Part shown: positions 45,591 to 53,704 of the stretch, piece by piece
How the letters are laid out: every line of letters begins with the position of its first letter
How positions within the stretch are numbered: position 1 is the first letter of the stretch
DNA from: Actinocatenispora sp963815125
GTDB taxonomy: Bacteria > Actinomycetota > Actinomycetes > Mycobacteriales > Micromonosporaceae
Direction: 5' to 3'
Assembly (NCBI GenBank): GCA_963815125.1
Contig: CAWFFM010000001.1
Location: forward strand, 682,001 to 746,000
Length of the DNA: 64,000 nt
The notes under the pieces: generated by a model
The model's input: the letters and a program-made list of their open reading frames with translations, nothing else
What the model was told of the DNA's origin: nothing
Databases searched by the model: none
Program-made: the position numbers and the translations under genes

Positions 45591-46969
45591 GGCCTGCCCT
45601 TCGCCGCGCGCGATGTCGGCCCGCTACCGGCGCCGCCGTCCGGGCCGGTGCCCGCGCCGCCGTCGGGACCGGTACCTGCCGTGCCGTCGGGTCTGCTGCC
45701 CGCCCCGGTACTGCCCGCCCCGGTACTGCCCGCCCCGGAGGTGCGCGGCGCCCGGCTCTGCTCGCTGTCCGGGGTACCGGTTCCCGGCGAAGCGGCGGCG
45801 AGACCGGGACGGTCGGGCCGAAACGGGGTGGGGTCGATGCCGGGCCCGGCGCCGGTCAGCAGGTCGGCGATCAACTCGCCGGTGGCGGGCGCCAACCCGA
45901 TACCGGACCCCTCATGGCCGGTGGCGTACCAGACACCGGGAAGTTGCGGGTCGGCCCCGATGACGGGCAGGTGGTCCGGGCTGTAGGGCCGGAAGCCACC
46001 GTAGGCGCGCAGCGCCTGCGCCTGGCCCAGGGCCGGGAACAGGGCCAGTGCGCCGGCGGCCAGCTGCCGCAGCACGGTGACCGGGATCGTCTGGGAGAAG
46101 CCGTCGCGTTGCCGCGACGAGCCGATCAGTACGGTGCCCGCACGGGTCGATTCGACCACCGTGGCGGTGGACAGCCTGGCCTCGTCGGATCCCACATCCG
46201 TAACGTAACCCGCGTCGTACACCTTGTGCCGCACGATTGGCGGCAGTGGTTCGGTGACCAGGACGAGTCCCCGACGGGGCTCGACCGGCAGCCGTCCGCC
46301 GGCCAGCGCGGCGAGCCGTCCCGACCATGGACCAGCGGCGATCACCACGGCCGGGGTGCTGATCTCACCGGCCGCGGTTCGTACCCGCAGTCCGCCGTCG
46401 ACCCGGTCGATCGCGGTGACCTCGGCGTCGGGCACCACGCTCGCGCCCCGGGCGCGGGCCGCGGCCAGTACCGTGGTGGCCGCCAGTACCGGCTGCACCT
46501 GCGCGTCCTGCGGGTAGTGCACGGCACCGACCAGGTCGCGGGTCAGGTGTGGTTCCAGTTCGGCGACCTGCCGGGCGTCCACCTCCTCGGCCGAGACGTC
46601 GGCGGCACGTTGCCCGGCAGCCAGTTCCCGCAGCGCTTCCGCCGCGGCGCTGCTACGGGCCACCACCAGACCGCCCTTGTCCTCCAGTTCCAGGTCGATC
46701 TTGTGACCCAGGTCCGCGGTGAGCCGGTCCGGCAGCTCGCGCCACCGTTCGTGCGAGCGTCGGGCCAGATCCAGTTCGGGGCCGGGTCGTTTGTCGGACA
46801 GCAGCAGGTTGCCCTCACCGGCAGCGGTGGTGCCCGCGGCGAGGGCACCGCGGTCCACGACCACGACCGACAGTCCCCGTACCGCGAGCTCATAGCCGCA
46901 ACAGGCGCCTACCAGCCCGGCGCCGATGACCACCACGTCGGCGGTTGCCGGCGGTGACTGAGTGAACAC
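45587..46969 (-). CDS. D-hydroxyproline dehydrogenase catalytic FAD subunit (DadA/HcnC-like)
   Basis: The 460-residue oxidase-like protein has the FAD loop VVVIGAGLVGACCGYELAVR, the DAO domain with AAGEGNLLLSDKR, and the substrate-side C-terminal segment FRPYSPDHLPVIGADPQLPG, GVWYATGHEGSGIGLAPATG. It should oxidise cis-4-hydroxy-D-proline. About 75 residues at the C-terminus are a low-complexity Gly/Ala/Ser/Thr/Asp tail encoded by tandem repeats (45630-45740), which is not part of the family domain. The GTG at 46969 follows AGGAG; it is the first gene of the operon. Confidence 0.93.
   Translation of the reverse strand: MFTQSPPATADVVVIGAGLVGACCGYELAVRGLSVVVVDRGALAAGTTAAGEGNLLLSDKRPGPELDLARRSHERWRELPDRLTADLGHKIDLELEDKGGLVVARSSAAAEALRELAAGQRAADVSAEEVDARQVAELEPHLTRDLVGAVHYPQDAQVQPVLAATTVLAAARARGASVVPDAEVTAIDRVDGGLRVRTAAGEISTPAVVIAAGPWSGRLAALAGGRLPVEPRRGLVLVTEPLPPIVRHKVYDAGYVTDVGSDEARLSTATVVESTRAGTVLIGSSRQRDGFSQTIPVTVLRQLAAGALALFPALGQAQALRAYGGFRPYSPDHLPVIGADPQLPGVWYATGHEGSGIGLAPATGELIADLLTGAGPGIDPTPFRPDRPGLAAASPGTGTPDSEQSRAPRTSGAGSTGAGSTGAGSRPDGTAGTGPDGGAGTGPDGGAGSGPTSRAAKGRP
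45630..45740. repeat. Short tandem repeats in the 3' end of the dehydrogenase gene
   Basis: The 15-bp unit CTGCCCGCCCCGGTA occurs at 45696-45710 and 45711-45725, with a nearly complete third copy at 45726-45739. These encode GAGST repeats on the minus strand. Next to it, a roughly 24-bp unit (around 45630-45680) encodes repeated G(T/S)GPDGGA. Confidence 0.85.
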
Positions 46970-47005
46970 GCGTCTCCTGTTCGGTGCTGCTGGGGTACGG
47001 CGAAC

Positions 47006-47023
47006 GAACGTTCACCAGATTAG
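47006..47023 (-). promoter_or_regulatory. Candidate promoter/operator of the hydroxyproline operon
   Basis: TAATCT at 47022-47017 is a fair -10 on the minus strand, with CGACAG about 18 bp upstream as a weak -35. Just downstream lies the dyad GAACGTTC (47006-47013) in a context CGAACGAACGTTCACC, a likely regulator site. No regulator gene is adjacent. Confidence 0.4.
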
Positions 47024-47112
47024 AGCCCGCCGACCGGTCGCTGTCGGGGGTGGGCTGAGACATCATTCATGGCGCGGGCGGGCGGTGGGTGCCGCATGGA
47101 AGGATGGAGTCC

Positions 47113-49062
47113 ATGTGCGGACTGCTCACCTTCGTCAGCGCCCACGGCATCGCCGGCGTTCATCGCGAGAAGATCGCCGACGCCTTGGAGAACATCCACC
47201 ACCGCGGGCCGGACGACGCCGGGGTGGAGACGTTCGGTGACTCCCCGGGCGGCGACGTGGTGTGCGGCTTCAAACGGCTGTCGTTCATCGACGTGGCGCA
47301 CAGCCATCAGCCCCTGCGCTATCTGGACCGTTACCTGATCACCTTCAACGGTGAGATCTACAACTACATTGAACTGCGCGAACAGCTCAGGCGCGAATGC
47401 AACGCGGTGTTCGAGACGGATGGTGACGGTGAGGTCATCGTCGCCGCCTACCACCACTGGGGTATCGAGGCGTTGCGCCGGCTGCGCGGCATGTTCGCCT
47501 TCGTGGTCTGGGACAAGGTGGAACGCCGGGCCTTCGGCGCACGCGACCCGTTCGGCATCAAACCGCTGTTCTACCTGCAGACCAATGACGGCCTCTACCT
47601 GACCAGCGAGAAGAAGGCACTGATGCCCTTCGCGCCAGCCGCGTGGGCCGGCAATGCGGGCATCGACCACGCCAACCTCTCGCACTACCTGACCCTGCAG
47701 TACGTGCCCGAGCCGACCACCATGCACACCGGGATCAGCCGGGTCGAGTGCGGACAGTCGTTCACCTACCGGCCGGGCGAGCCGATCCAACTGTCCCGGT
47801 ACTACCGGGCCGACTTCCGGCCGGCGCCGGTCGCCGACGAGGAGGCGCTGTACAAGCGGATCGAGGAGACGCTGCGGGAGAGCGTCCGACTGCACATGCG
47901 CTCCGAGGTGCCGTTGGGTTGCCTGTTGTCCTCCGGTATCGATTCCACCGCCGTGGTGGCTCTCGCCAGGGAGTTCAACCCGAACATCCTGACCTTCACG
48001 GTGGGCTACGACGTACCCGGCTACTCCGAGATCGACGTGGCGGCCGACTCCGCACAGCATCTGGGCGTGCAGCTGATCCCGACGAAGATCGGGCCGCAGG
48101 ACATGATGGAGCAACTGCCCCGCATCGTCTGGCACCTGGACGATCCGGTCGCCGATCCGGCGCTGGTCCCGCTCTACTTCGTCAACCGCAAGGCGGCCGA
48201 ACACGTCACCGCGGTGCTCTCCGGTGAAGGGGCCGACGAGTTCTTCGGCGGCTACACCATCTACCGGGAACCGTTGTCACTGAAGAGCGTGGCCTCGATG
48301 CCGGACAACATCAAGCGCCGGCTCCGTTCGGTGGCCAGCGTGATGCCCGAGGGTGTCAAGGGCAAGAGCTTCATCGACCGGGGCACGGTGCCGCTGGAGG
48401 AGCGTTACTACGGCAACGCCCGGATCTTCTCCGAGGAGGAGAAGCGCCGGATGATGCGTCACTACGACCCGTCGGTGCGCTACACCGACGTGACCAAGGA
48501 TCTGTACGCCGAGTGCGCGCACCTCGACGACGTGACACGGATGCAGTACATCGACCTGTACACCTGGTTGCGCGGCGACATCCTGGTCAAGGCCGACCGG
48601 ATGTCGATGGCGCATTCGTTGGAGGTACGGGTGCCGTTCCTGGACCCGGTCGTGTTCGAGCTCGCCGCCAGCATCCCCACCGAGCTGAAGGTGACGCTGC
48701 GCGGCAACCACACGAAGTACGCGATGCGTCAGGCGATGCGCAACGTGGTGCCGCCGGCGATCGTGAACCGGCGCAAGTGGGGGTTCCCGACACCCACCCG
48801 GGTCTGGCTGAAGAACGACATGTACGAGTGGGCGGCCAACATCCTGGCCCGTTCCGGCGCCGGTGAGCTGATCGACCTGGCGTACGTACGCAAGCTGCTC
48901 GACGCGCACCGCAAGGGCGACGCCGACAACAGCCGCAAGGTGTGGACCGTACTGGTCTTCTGCGTGTGGCATGCGATCTTCGTGGAACGCTCGATCGATC
49001 CGCGGCCCAAGCCGGCCGAGTCGGCACTGCTCACCAAGCCCGTCATACAGCGCATTTCATGA
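47113..49062 (+). CDS. asnB: Asparagine synthase (glutamine-hydrolyzing)
   Basis: The 649-residue enzyme has an N-terminal glutamine amidotransferase domain and a C-terminal synthetase domain. The ATG at 47113 is set by chemistry: Cys2 (MCGLLTF) must become the N-terminal nucleophile. The first domain carries HHRGPDDAGVETFGD, FNGEIYNYIELRE and DGEVIVAAYHHWG. The synthetase has the PP-loop LSSGIDSTAVVALAREF and GEGADEFFGGYTIYRE, then LVKADRMSMAHSLEVRVPFL. The length is within the AsnB range. It diverges from the hydroxyproline operon. A dedicated asparagine role fits best, but natural-product amidotransferases share the fold. Confidence 0.93.
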   Translation: MCGLLTFVSAHGIAGVHREKIADALENIHHRGPDDAGVETFGDSPGGDVVCGFKRLSFIDVAHSHQPLRYLDRYLITFNGEIYNYIELREQLRRECNAVFETDGDGEVIVAAYHHWGIEALRRLRGMFAFVVWDKVERRAFGARDPFGIKPLFYLQTNDGLYLTSEKKALMPFAPAAWAGNAGIDHANLSHYLTLQYVPEPTTMHTGISRVECGQSFTYRPGEPIQLSRYYRADFRPAPVADEEALYKRIEETLRESVRLHMRSEVPLGCLLSSGIDSTAVVALAREFNPNILTFTVGYDVPGYSEIDVAADSAQHLGVQLIPTKIGPQDMMEQLPRIVWHLDDPVADPALVPLYFVNRKAAEHVTAVLSGEGADEFFGGYTIYREPLSLKSVASMPDNIKRRLRSVASVMPEGVKGKSFIDRGTVPLEERYYGNARIFSEEEKRRMMRHYDPSVRYTDVTKDLYAECAHLDDVTRMQYIDLYTWLRGDILVKADRMSMAHSLEVRVPFLDPVVFELAASIPTELKVTLRGNHTKYAMRQAMRNVVPPAIVNRRKWGFPTPTRVWLKNDMYEWAANILARSGAGELIDLAYVRKLLDAHRKGDADNSRKVWTVLVFCVWHAIFVERSIDPRPKPAESALLTKPVIQRIS

Positions 49063-49108
49063 CGGGAGACGTGGCCCGGTCCTCCGTCGGCTCCCTGACT
49101 GCGTCGAG

Positions 49109-49148
49109 AACGTTCGACCAGGTCTGCGTCAATAACGTTCGACCAGGT
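49109..49148. repeat. 15-bp direct repeat
   Basis: AACGTTCGACCAGGT occurs at 49109-49123 and 49134-49148, a 25-bp period. The second copy is the end of the SnoaL-like gene (encoding LVERY on the minus strand). The first lies just past its stop. Confidence 0.8.
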
Positions 49149-49503
49149 GTTCGCGGCCCGATGGCGGCTCGTAGGTCTCGGGCCAGAAGTCGGTGACTGA
49201 CGTGACCAGGCCGGCGTCGTCGAACTCGAAGAAGGTGACGGCCTGCTGGGTCTCGCCGGCGACGCTGAAGCTGGTCCGGCTGACCGCCCGTTCGCCGTCG
49301 ACCAGCACCTGGTCCACGGTGAGGCGCCAGTCGCCCGGGTACTCCCGGTTGAACTGCAGGTAGCTGTCCCTGCCATGGATGCGTTCCCGGGTCTGTGGCA
49401 GGTCGTAGCGGATCTCAGGGGCGAGTACGGAGGCGAACGTCTCCCAGTCGCGGGCGTCGGCGCTCGCCCAGTACCGGTGGATCGTGGTGTGATGGCTGGT
49501 CAT
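49129..49503 (-). CDS. SnoaL/NTF2-like protein
   Basis: The 124-residue protein shows the NTF2-like cone fold sequence: an N-terminal helix (HRYWASADARDWETFASVLA), PEIRYDLPQTRERIHGRDSY, and strands TFFEFDDAGLVTSVTDFWP. Proteins of this size and pattern are ketosteroid-isomerase-like or unknown-function enzymes. The ATG at 49503 starts MTSHHTTIHRYW; a GTG 9 bp earlier is possible. No operon partner is clear. Its last codons lie in the repeat at 49134-49148. Confidence 0.8.
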   Translation of the reverse strand: MTSHHTTIHRYWASADARDWETFASVLAPEIRYDLPQTRERIHGRDSYLQFNREYPGDWRLTVDQVLVDGERAVSRTSFSVAGETQQAVTFFEFDDAGLVTSVTDFWPETYEPPSGREHLVERY

Positions 49504-49578
49504 TCTCCGCACACTACGTCCGGCCGCCGACAGGATTCCGGCCGCTGCTGCGGTGCCGGCCCGGCGACGGTGCGTGGG

Positions 49579-49800
49579 TCAGGCGGCGGAGGGTGCGGGT
49601 GTCCGGTCGGGCGCCGGAGTCGGTTCCGGGTTCTCCGGCCGGTACCAGCTGCGCAGCGTCGCGGTGCTGATCTGGTGGCGGTACAGCCGGCCGCAGGCGC
49701 AGCGGATGTAGGCGACCACGCCCTCGGAGGTGGTGTGCCGTGACACGAGCTCACAGTGGCCCGGTTCAGGACGGTGGCAGTACTGGCATTCGATGGTCAT
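49579..49800 (-). CDS. Small zinc-ribbon-like protein (73 aa)
   Basis: The ATG at 49800 has GAGGA 4 bp upstream. The product has two Cys pairs, CQYC near residue 5 and CACG (with GRLYRHQ) near residue 35, which could hold one zinc ion, with His residues close by (HRPEPGHCELVSRH). The C-terminal tail is Pro-rich and probably disordered (PENPEPTPAPDRTPAP). It resembles small actinobacterial zinc-ribbon proteins of unknown function. It diverges from the LysR gene at 49903. Confidence 0.75.
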   Translation of the reverse strand: MTIECQYCHRPEPGHCELVSRHTTSEGVVAYIRCACGRLYRHQISTATLRSWYRPENPEPTPAPDRTPAPSAA

Positions 49801-49884
49801 GGCGGTCCTCGCGGAAGTCACCTGGCGGTCAGGGAAAGTCTGCGACGCAAATCGTTGAATTTCAATTCACGAAGTTTGAATAAA

Positions 49885-49906
49885 TCATGTAGAAATGGCT
49901 ACATGA
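49885..49906. promoter_or_regulatory. Palindrome covering the LysR start codon
   Basis: TCATGTAG (49885-49892) pairs perfectly with CTACATGA (49899-49906) around a 6-bp spacer, and the ATG at 49903 is inside the right arm. A second dyad TTGAA-T-TTCAA is at 49855-49865. Both lie in an AT-rich island unusual for this genome. Confidence 0.55.
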
Positions 49907-50847
49907 TCGACATTCGCCGGCTCCAGGTCGTCCGGATGATCGCCCGGCACGGCGGTGTGACCGCTGCGGCGGACGCCCTCCACCTGACCCCTTCAGCAGT
50001 ATCGCAGCAGGTCAAGCAGCTGTCCCGGGAACTCGGCGTGGCGCTGCTGGAACCCCGTGGTCGAGGTGTGCAGCTGACCCCCGCCGCCCGGGTACTGCTC
50101 CGCAACGCTGATCAGTTGGCGGCCTCCTGGGAGCGGGCCGTGACCGAGATCGCGCAGTATTCTGACGGTGAGTCCGGAGAACTGCGGCTGTGCGGATTCC
50201 CCACCGCGATCGTCAGTCTCCTCGCGCCGGCGGTCGCTCTGCTGCGTGCCAGGTACCCCGAGATGGTGGTCAGCGTGACCGAGGCCGAGCTTGCCGAAGG
50301 CTACGACCTGGTACTGGCCGGCGACGCGGACATCGCCGTCGTGGTACCGACCGCCGACGCGCCCCCGGGCGGAGAGGACCCCAAGTTCGAGCTGGACCTG
50401 TTGCTCGACGAGGTACAGGATCTGCTGCTGCCGGCCGACCATCCGCTGGCCGGCCGCGAGGCGCTGGATCTGGCGGAGGCGTCCGACGAACCCTGGATCG
50501 TCGGTAACCCGGGCCGCTCCCATCACCAGCAACTGGTCCTGGTCGCCTGTGCCGCGGCCGGCTTCACCCCGCACATCGTGCACCGGGTGACCGACTGGCC
50601 GGCGGTGGCGGCACTGGTCGGCCGGGGCCTCGGGGTGTCGCTGATCCCCCGGATGACCCATCTACCGGGACAGGAGGGCACCGCCCGGATCCCGTTGCGC
50701 GGCACCCCCGCGCCACGACGCCGGATCCTCACCTGCGTACGGCGCGGCAGCCGGGCACAGCCCTCCATCGCCCGGGGTCTCATCGTGCTGGACGAGGTCG
50801 CCTGCGCCGAGGAACTGCACGGCCGGTCCGCGGCCAGCCTGCAATGA
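49903..50847 (+). CDS. LysR-family transcriptional regulator
   Basis: The 314-residue protein has a LysR HTH at about 4-62 (DIRRLQVVRMIARHGGVTAA, HLTPSAVSQQVKQLSRELGV, PRGRGVQLTPAA) and an effector domain (ELRLCGFPTAIVSLLAPAVA, LGVSLIPRMTHLPG). There is no ribosome binding site, so a leaderless or structured start is likely. The palindrome at 49885-49906 over the start codon suggests autoregulation. Possible targets are the convergent MBL operon, the divergent zinc-ribbon gene, or genes elsewhere. Confidence 0.92.
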   Translation: MIDIRRLQVVRMIARHGGVTAAADALHLTPSAVSQQVKQLSRELGVALLEPRGRGVQLTPAARVLLRNADQLAASWERAVTEIAQYSDGESGELRLCGFPTAIVSLLAPAVALLRARYPEMVVSVTEAELAEGYDLVLAGDADIAVVVPTADAPPGGEDPKFELDLLLDEVQDLLLPADHPLAGREALDLAEASDEPWIVGNPGRSHHQQLVLVACAAAGFTPHIVHRVTDWPAVAALVGRGLGVSLIPRMTHLPGQEGTARIPLRGTPAPRRRILTCVRRGSRAQPSIARGLIVLDEVACAEELHGRSAASLQ

Positions 50848-50863
50848 GCGGGCGCGCCGCGGC

Positions 50864-51688
50864 TCAGGGCAGGACGGACAGCTCGGTGTAGCCGCGGCCG
50901 ACCGCGGTGCGTCGGGTGGCCCGATCGAACGGGCCGGCTTCGGCGGTACGCTCCGCGTCCGCACCGCTCGCATGCCCCTCCCGGATCCGCCGGGCCAGCT
51001 CGGCCAGCTCGGCATGCTGCGCCCGGACGAAGTCGGCGTCCACTACAGCCCCGTGCCCCGGCACCACAGGTCCGGTCAGTGTGGACAGCAGCCCGGCCAT
51101 GGTCTGTGCCCAGGCCAGCGGGAACGAGTCGTCGAAGTTCGGCGGTCCGCCCTGTTCGACCAGATCCCCGGCGACGGTGAGCGCCACGTCCGGAACCTGG
51201 ACCACCAGATCGCCGTCGGTGTGCCCGCGCCCCGGGTGGTACAGGTGCACCTGCCGGCCACCGAGGTCCAGCGTGGTGCGGTCGAGTACCGGGTGGTCCG
51301 GTGGCCGGATCCGGACCGCCGGCAGCTCGGTGCCGAACGAAGGGTGCAGCGAGGCGTACGTCTCGACGGCCTGCGCCACGATCTGCGCCGGGTCGCCGCT
51401 CAACCGGCGGGCCGCCTGCTGGTGCGCGTACACCGGGCGGTCCGGGCCGGCCAGGGTGTCGTTGCCGAAGCAGTGGTCGAAGTGGTGGTGGGTGTTGACC
51501 ACCGCGAAGTCACGTACGCCGAGCGTGCGCAACCCGTCCGCCAGTTCGTCGGCCTGCGCCCGGGTCGCCAGCGAATCCACCACCAGGGCGTAGTCGTCGC
51601 CGCGCACCACGGTCACGTTGACGTCGAGTACCGGGTAGCGCAGCACGTGAACGCCAGCGGCGACCTCACGCCAGACCGCGTCGGTCAC
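50864..51688 (-). CDS. Metallo-beta-lactamase-fold hydrolase
   Basis: The 274-residue protein has the MBL metal motif HHHFDH in VVNTHHHFDHCFG, a further His in YHPGRGHTDGDLVVQV, the bridging Asp in LTVAGDLVEQGG and a last His in VVPGHGAVVD. The full dinuclear site is thus present. The pattern fits the large group of hydrolases that includes glyoxalase II-like and quorum-lactonase-like enzymes; substrate unknown. The GTG overlaps the stop of the thioesterase-like gene by GTGA, so the two are a translationally coupled pair. Confidence 0.92.
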   Translation of the reverse strand: MTDAVWREVAAGVHVLRYPVLDVNVTVVRGDDYALVVDSLATRAQADELADGLRTLGVRDFAVVNTHHHFDHCFGNDTLAGPDRPVYAHQQAARRLSGDPAQIVAQAVETYASLHPSFGTELPAVRIRPPDHPVLDRTTLDLGGRQVHLYHPGRGHTDGDLVVQVPDVALTVAGDLVEQGGPPNFDDSFPLAWAQTMAGLLSTLTGPVVPGHGAVVDADFVRAQHAELAELARRIREGHASGADAERTAEAGPFDRATRRTAVGRGYTELSVLP

Positions 51689-52146
51689 GGGGCGGTCCCA
51701 CCGGCCGGCGCGGGCTGCCCCGCCGCGGCGCTGTCCGCTGCCGCCGGCGGCTCCTGCGCCGGGGGAGGCGCCAGCGCCTTCTCGACGAACCGGTGCCGGT
51801 CCAGTACGACGCGTTCGACCACGCCGGAGGCCACCACCCGCGAGCCGTCGTAGAGCGCGACGTCGAAGCTGAGTTCGCGTCCGTCCACGGTGGCCAGCCG
51901 GGCCACCGCGACCACGGTACGTCCGAGCGGCGTGGGCAGCTTGTGGACCAGCTCCACCCGGGTGCCGACCGTGGTCAGCTCCCCGGGCAGGCTGGTCTTG
52001 GTGGCCAGCACGGTGGCGGCCTCGGCGATGGCCAGCGCGCGGGGCGTGGCCAGTACGGGCACCTCACCGGACCCGAGGGTCTGTGCGGTGTCTGCATCGG
52101 TGACGGTCAGTTCGACCCGGGCGGTGAGACCGACGGACAGGTCCAT
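51685..52146 (-). CDS. FlK-like hotdog thioesterase
   Basis: The 153-residue single hotdog domain starts MDLSVGLTARVELTVTDADT and shows the FlK-type helix ATPRALAIAEAATVLATKTS, GTRVELVHKLPTPLGRTVVA and a strand series RELSFDVALYDGSRVVASGV. The Glu in AIAEAATV and the His in VELVHKLP match the catalytic positions of fluoroacetyl-CoA thioesterase-like proteins. The Ala/Pro-rich tail (APPPAQEPPAAADSAAAG) is outside the domain. TACGCT lies 6 bp before the ATG, suggesting a leaderless transcript. It would cleave or protect a small acyl-CoA with its MBL partner. Confidence 0.85.
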   Translation of the reverse strand: MDLSVGLTARVELTVTDADTAQTLGSGEVPVLATPRALAIAEAATVLATKTSLPGELTTVGTRVELVHKLPTPLGRTVVAVARLATVDGRELSFDVALYDGSRVVASGVVERVVLDRHRFVEKALAPPPAQEPPAAADSAAAGQPAPAGGTAP

Positions 52147-52326
52147 GGGGACAGCGTACTGAGCGCGCGCCGCCCGCACCGCCGGGTGTTGATCACGACA
52201 CTGCGCGCAGCCCGTCCGGCGTGCACCACGGCAATTCCGGCCTTGCCGCGCAGCCCTCCCGGACGGCACCGCTAAAGTGAGCGGCCGGCAGAAGTGAACA
52301 CCGGGTGTAATCATGCTGGAGGACCG

Positions 52327-53484
52327 ATGGCGGACGCCCCACCACAGGCTGTAAAGGGTTCCGGGGAAACGCCGGCGCGCCGTCGCCGGGTGATCGGACT
52401 CGTGCTGTACGTGGTGGCGTTCGCGGTATGGACGGTCACCGTCGGGGTGCCCACCGATCCCGTTCTGGCCTGCGTCTGGCTGTGGGTGCTCACCATCGCC
52501 TGGAACAACCACCGGCACTGGACGCACCACCTGCGTTTCGCCCGCGACTGGGCCCCCGTACTGCTCTTCCTGCTGCTGTACTCCTACAGCCGGGGCTGGG
52601 CGTACACCGACCACACCGTTCCGCACCTGTACGAGATGGTGGCCCTGGACCACGCGATCTTCGGCGTCACCCCGACGGTCTGGCTGCAGCAGCATCTGTA
52701 CGACCCGGCGCACATCTACCCGTGGGACGTGGCGGTCAGTTTCGTCTACTTCTCACACTTCGTGACCACATATGTGGTGGCCGCCGTGCTGTGGCTGCGT
52801 AACCGTGCGCACTGGGCGGCCTTCATGCGGCGCTGGATGCTGCTCACCTTCGCGGGACTGACCACCTACATCCTGTACCCGGCAGCGCCGCCCTGGTGGG
52901 CGGCCCGGTACGGCCTGACCGGACCGGTCGCCCGGATCTCCAGCCGGGGCTGGAACGCGATCGGGCTGCACGGCGCCGGCAACATGCTCAACCATGCTCA
53001 GCTCGGCGCCAACCCGGTCGCCGCGATGCCGTCCCTGCACTTCGCGTTCTCGTTGTGCGTCGCGGCGTTCTTCTTCACCCGGGTACGGAAACGGTGGATT
53101 CCGCTGCTTGCGCTGTACCCACTCGCCATGGGCTTCACGCTGAGTTATACGGGTGAGCATCACGTCACGGACATGATCGCCGGTGCGTTCTACGTCCTGG
53201 CCAGTTTCCTGGTGGTCGCCGCAGGAGAACGGATCTGGCGGCGCTACCGTGCCACCCATCCGCGGCGGACGAAGCCGCGGGCGCAGGCCACTGCACCGGC
53301 GACGGCGGAACACGCGTCGATAGAGCCGGCGAAGTCCGAGCCGCTGACGTCGGCGGCCGAGCCGGTCCGAGCCGCGGAGCCACACCCGGGGGACACGCAA
53401 CGACCCGGTGTCGAGGTCCCGGCAGTGGCCCCGGTCGGGTCGTCCCGACCGGTCCGATCCGACCGGGGCCACTGCCGGGACTGA
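52327..53484 (+). CDS. PAP2-superfamily membrane phosphotransferase/phosphatase
   Basis: The 385-residue protein has six predicted membrane helices and the PAP2 active-site motifs. The central one is AAMPSLHFAFSLCVA (His), and the last is GEHHVTDMIAGAFY (His, Asp). The sequence around PWWAARYGLTG and HRHWTHHLR resembles the inositol phosphoryltransferase/AUR1-like branch of bacterial PAP2 proteins. A 110-residue hydrophilic C-terminal tail is low complexity. The ATG at 52327 follows GGAGGA. Its last codons are part of a 23-bp stem (53416-53481). It probably acts in phospholipid or phosphoinositide metabolism at the cell membrane. Confidence 0.9.
   Translation: MADAPPQAVKGSGETPARRRRVIGLVLYVVAFAVWTVTVGVPTDPVLACVWLWVLTIAWNNHRHWTHHLRFARDWAPVLLFLLLYSYSRGWAYTDHTVPHLYEMVALDHAIFGVTPTVWLQQHLYDPAHIYPWDVAVSFVYFSHFVTTYVVAAVLWLRNRAHWAAFMRRWMLLTFAGLTTYILYPAAPPWWAARYGLTGPVARISSRGWNAIGLHGAGNMLNHAQLGANPVAAMPSLHFAFSLCVAAFFFTRVRKRWIPLLALYPLAMGFTLSYTGEHHVTDMIAGAFYVLASFLVVAAGERIWRRYRATHPRRTKPRAQATAPATAEHASIEPAKSEPLTSAAEPVRAAEPHPGDTQRPGVEVPAVAPVGSSRPVRSDRGHCRD
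53416..53481 (+). terminator. Long hairpin within the 3' coding end of the PAP2 gene
   Basis: A perfect 23-bp stem (53416-53438 with 53459-53481) encloses a 20-nt loop with its own small dyad. It ends inside the last codon before the stop at 53482-53484, so it both codes for the protein tail and can act as terminator for the PAP2 gene. Confidence 0.7.
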
Positions 53485-53497
53485 TCGTCGCGCGGAC

Positions 53498-53704
53498 CTA
53501 TCCGGGCTCGATCTCGGGCACCGGGTCGGTTTCGCGTAGGAAGCCCCGTACGGACAGGAACTCCGACAGCGATGCCCGATGGTCCGGGCAGGCCATCCAG
53601 GTCTTGCGCCGCTCAGCGGTGTGCAGCTGCGGATTGTTCCACCGCAGCGCCCAGAGAGCCGGCCGTCGGCATCCCTTCGCCGAGCAGACCGGAGGTAGTG
53701 TCAC
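53498..53704 (-). CDS. Small conserved protein (68 aa), sometimes mis-annotated as acetone carboxylase
   Basis: The protein reads VCSAKGCRRPALWALRWNNP, then LHTAERRKTWMACPDHRASL and SEFLSVRGFLRETDPVPE. A Cys-X4-Cys, a later Cys and a His suggest a small zinc-binding fold. Close relatives, widespread in actinobacteria, carry the label acetone carboxylase, which the size cannot support. The GTG at 53704 has GGAAG 4 bp upstream. The frame runs on upstream through non-coding-looking sequence, which I exclude. It is convergent with the PAP2 gene. Confidence 0.8.
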   Translation of the reverse strand: MTLPPVCSAKGCRRPALWALRWNNPQLHTAERRKTWMACPDHRASLSEFLSVRGFLRETDPVPEIEPG

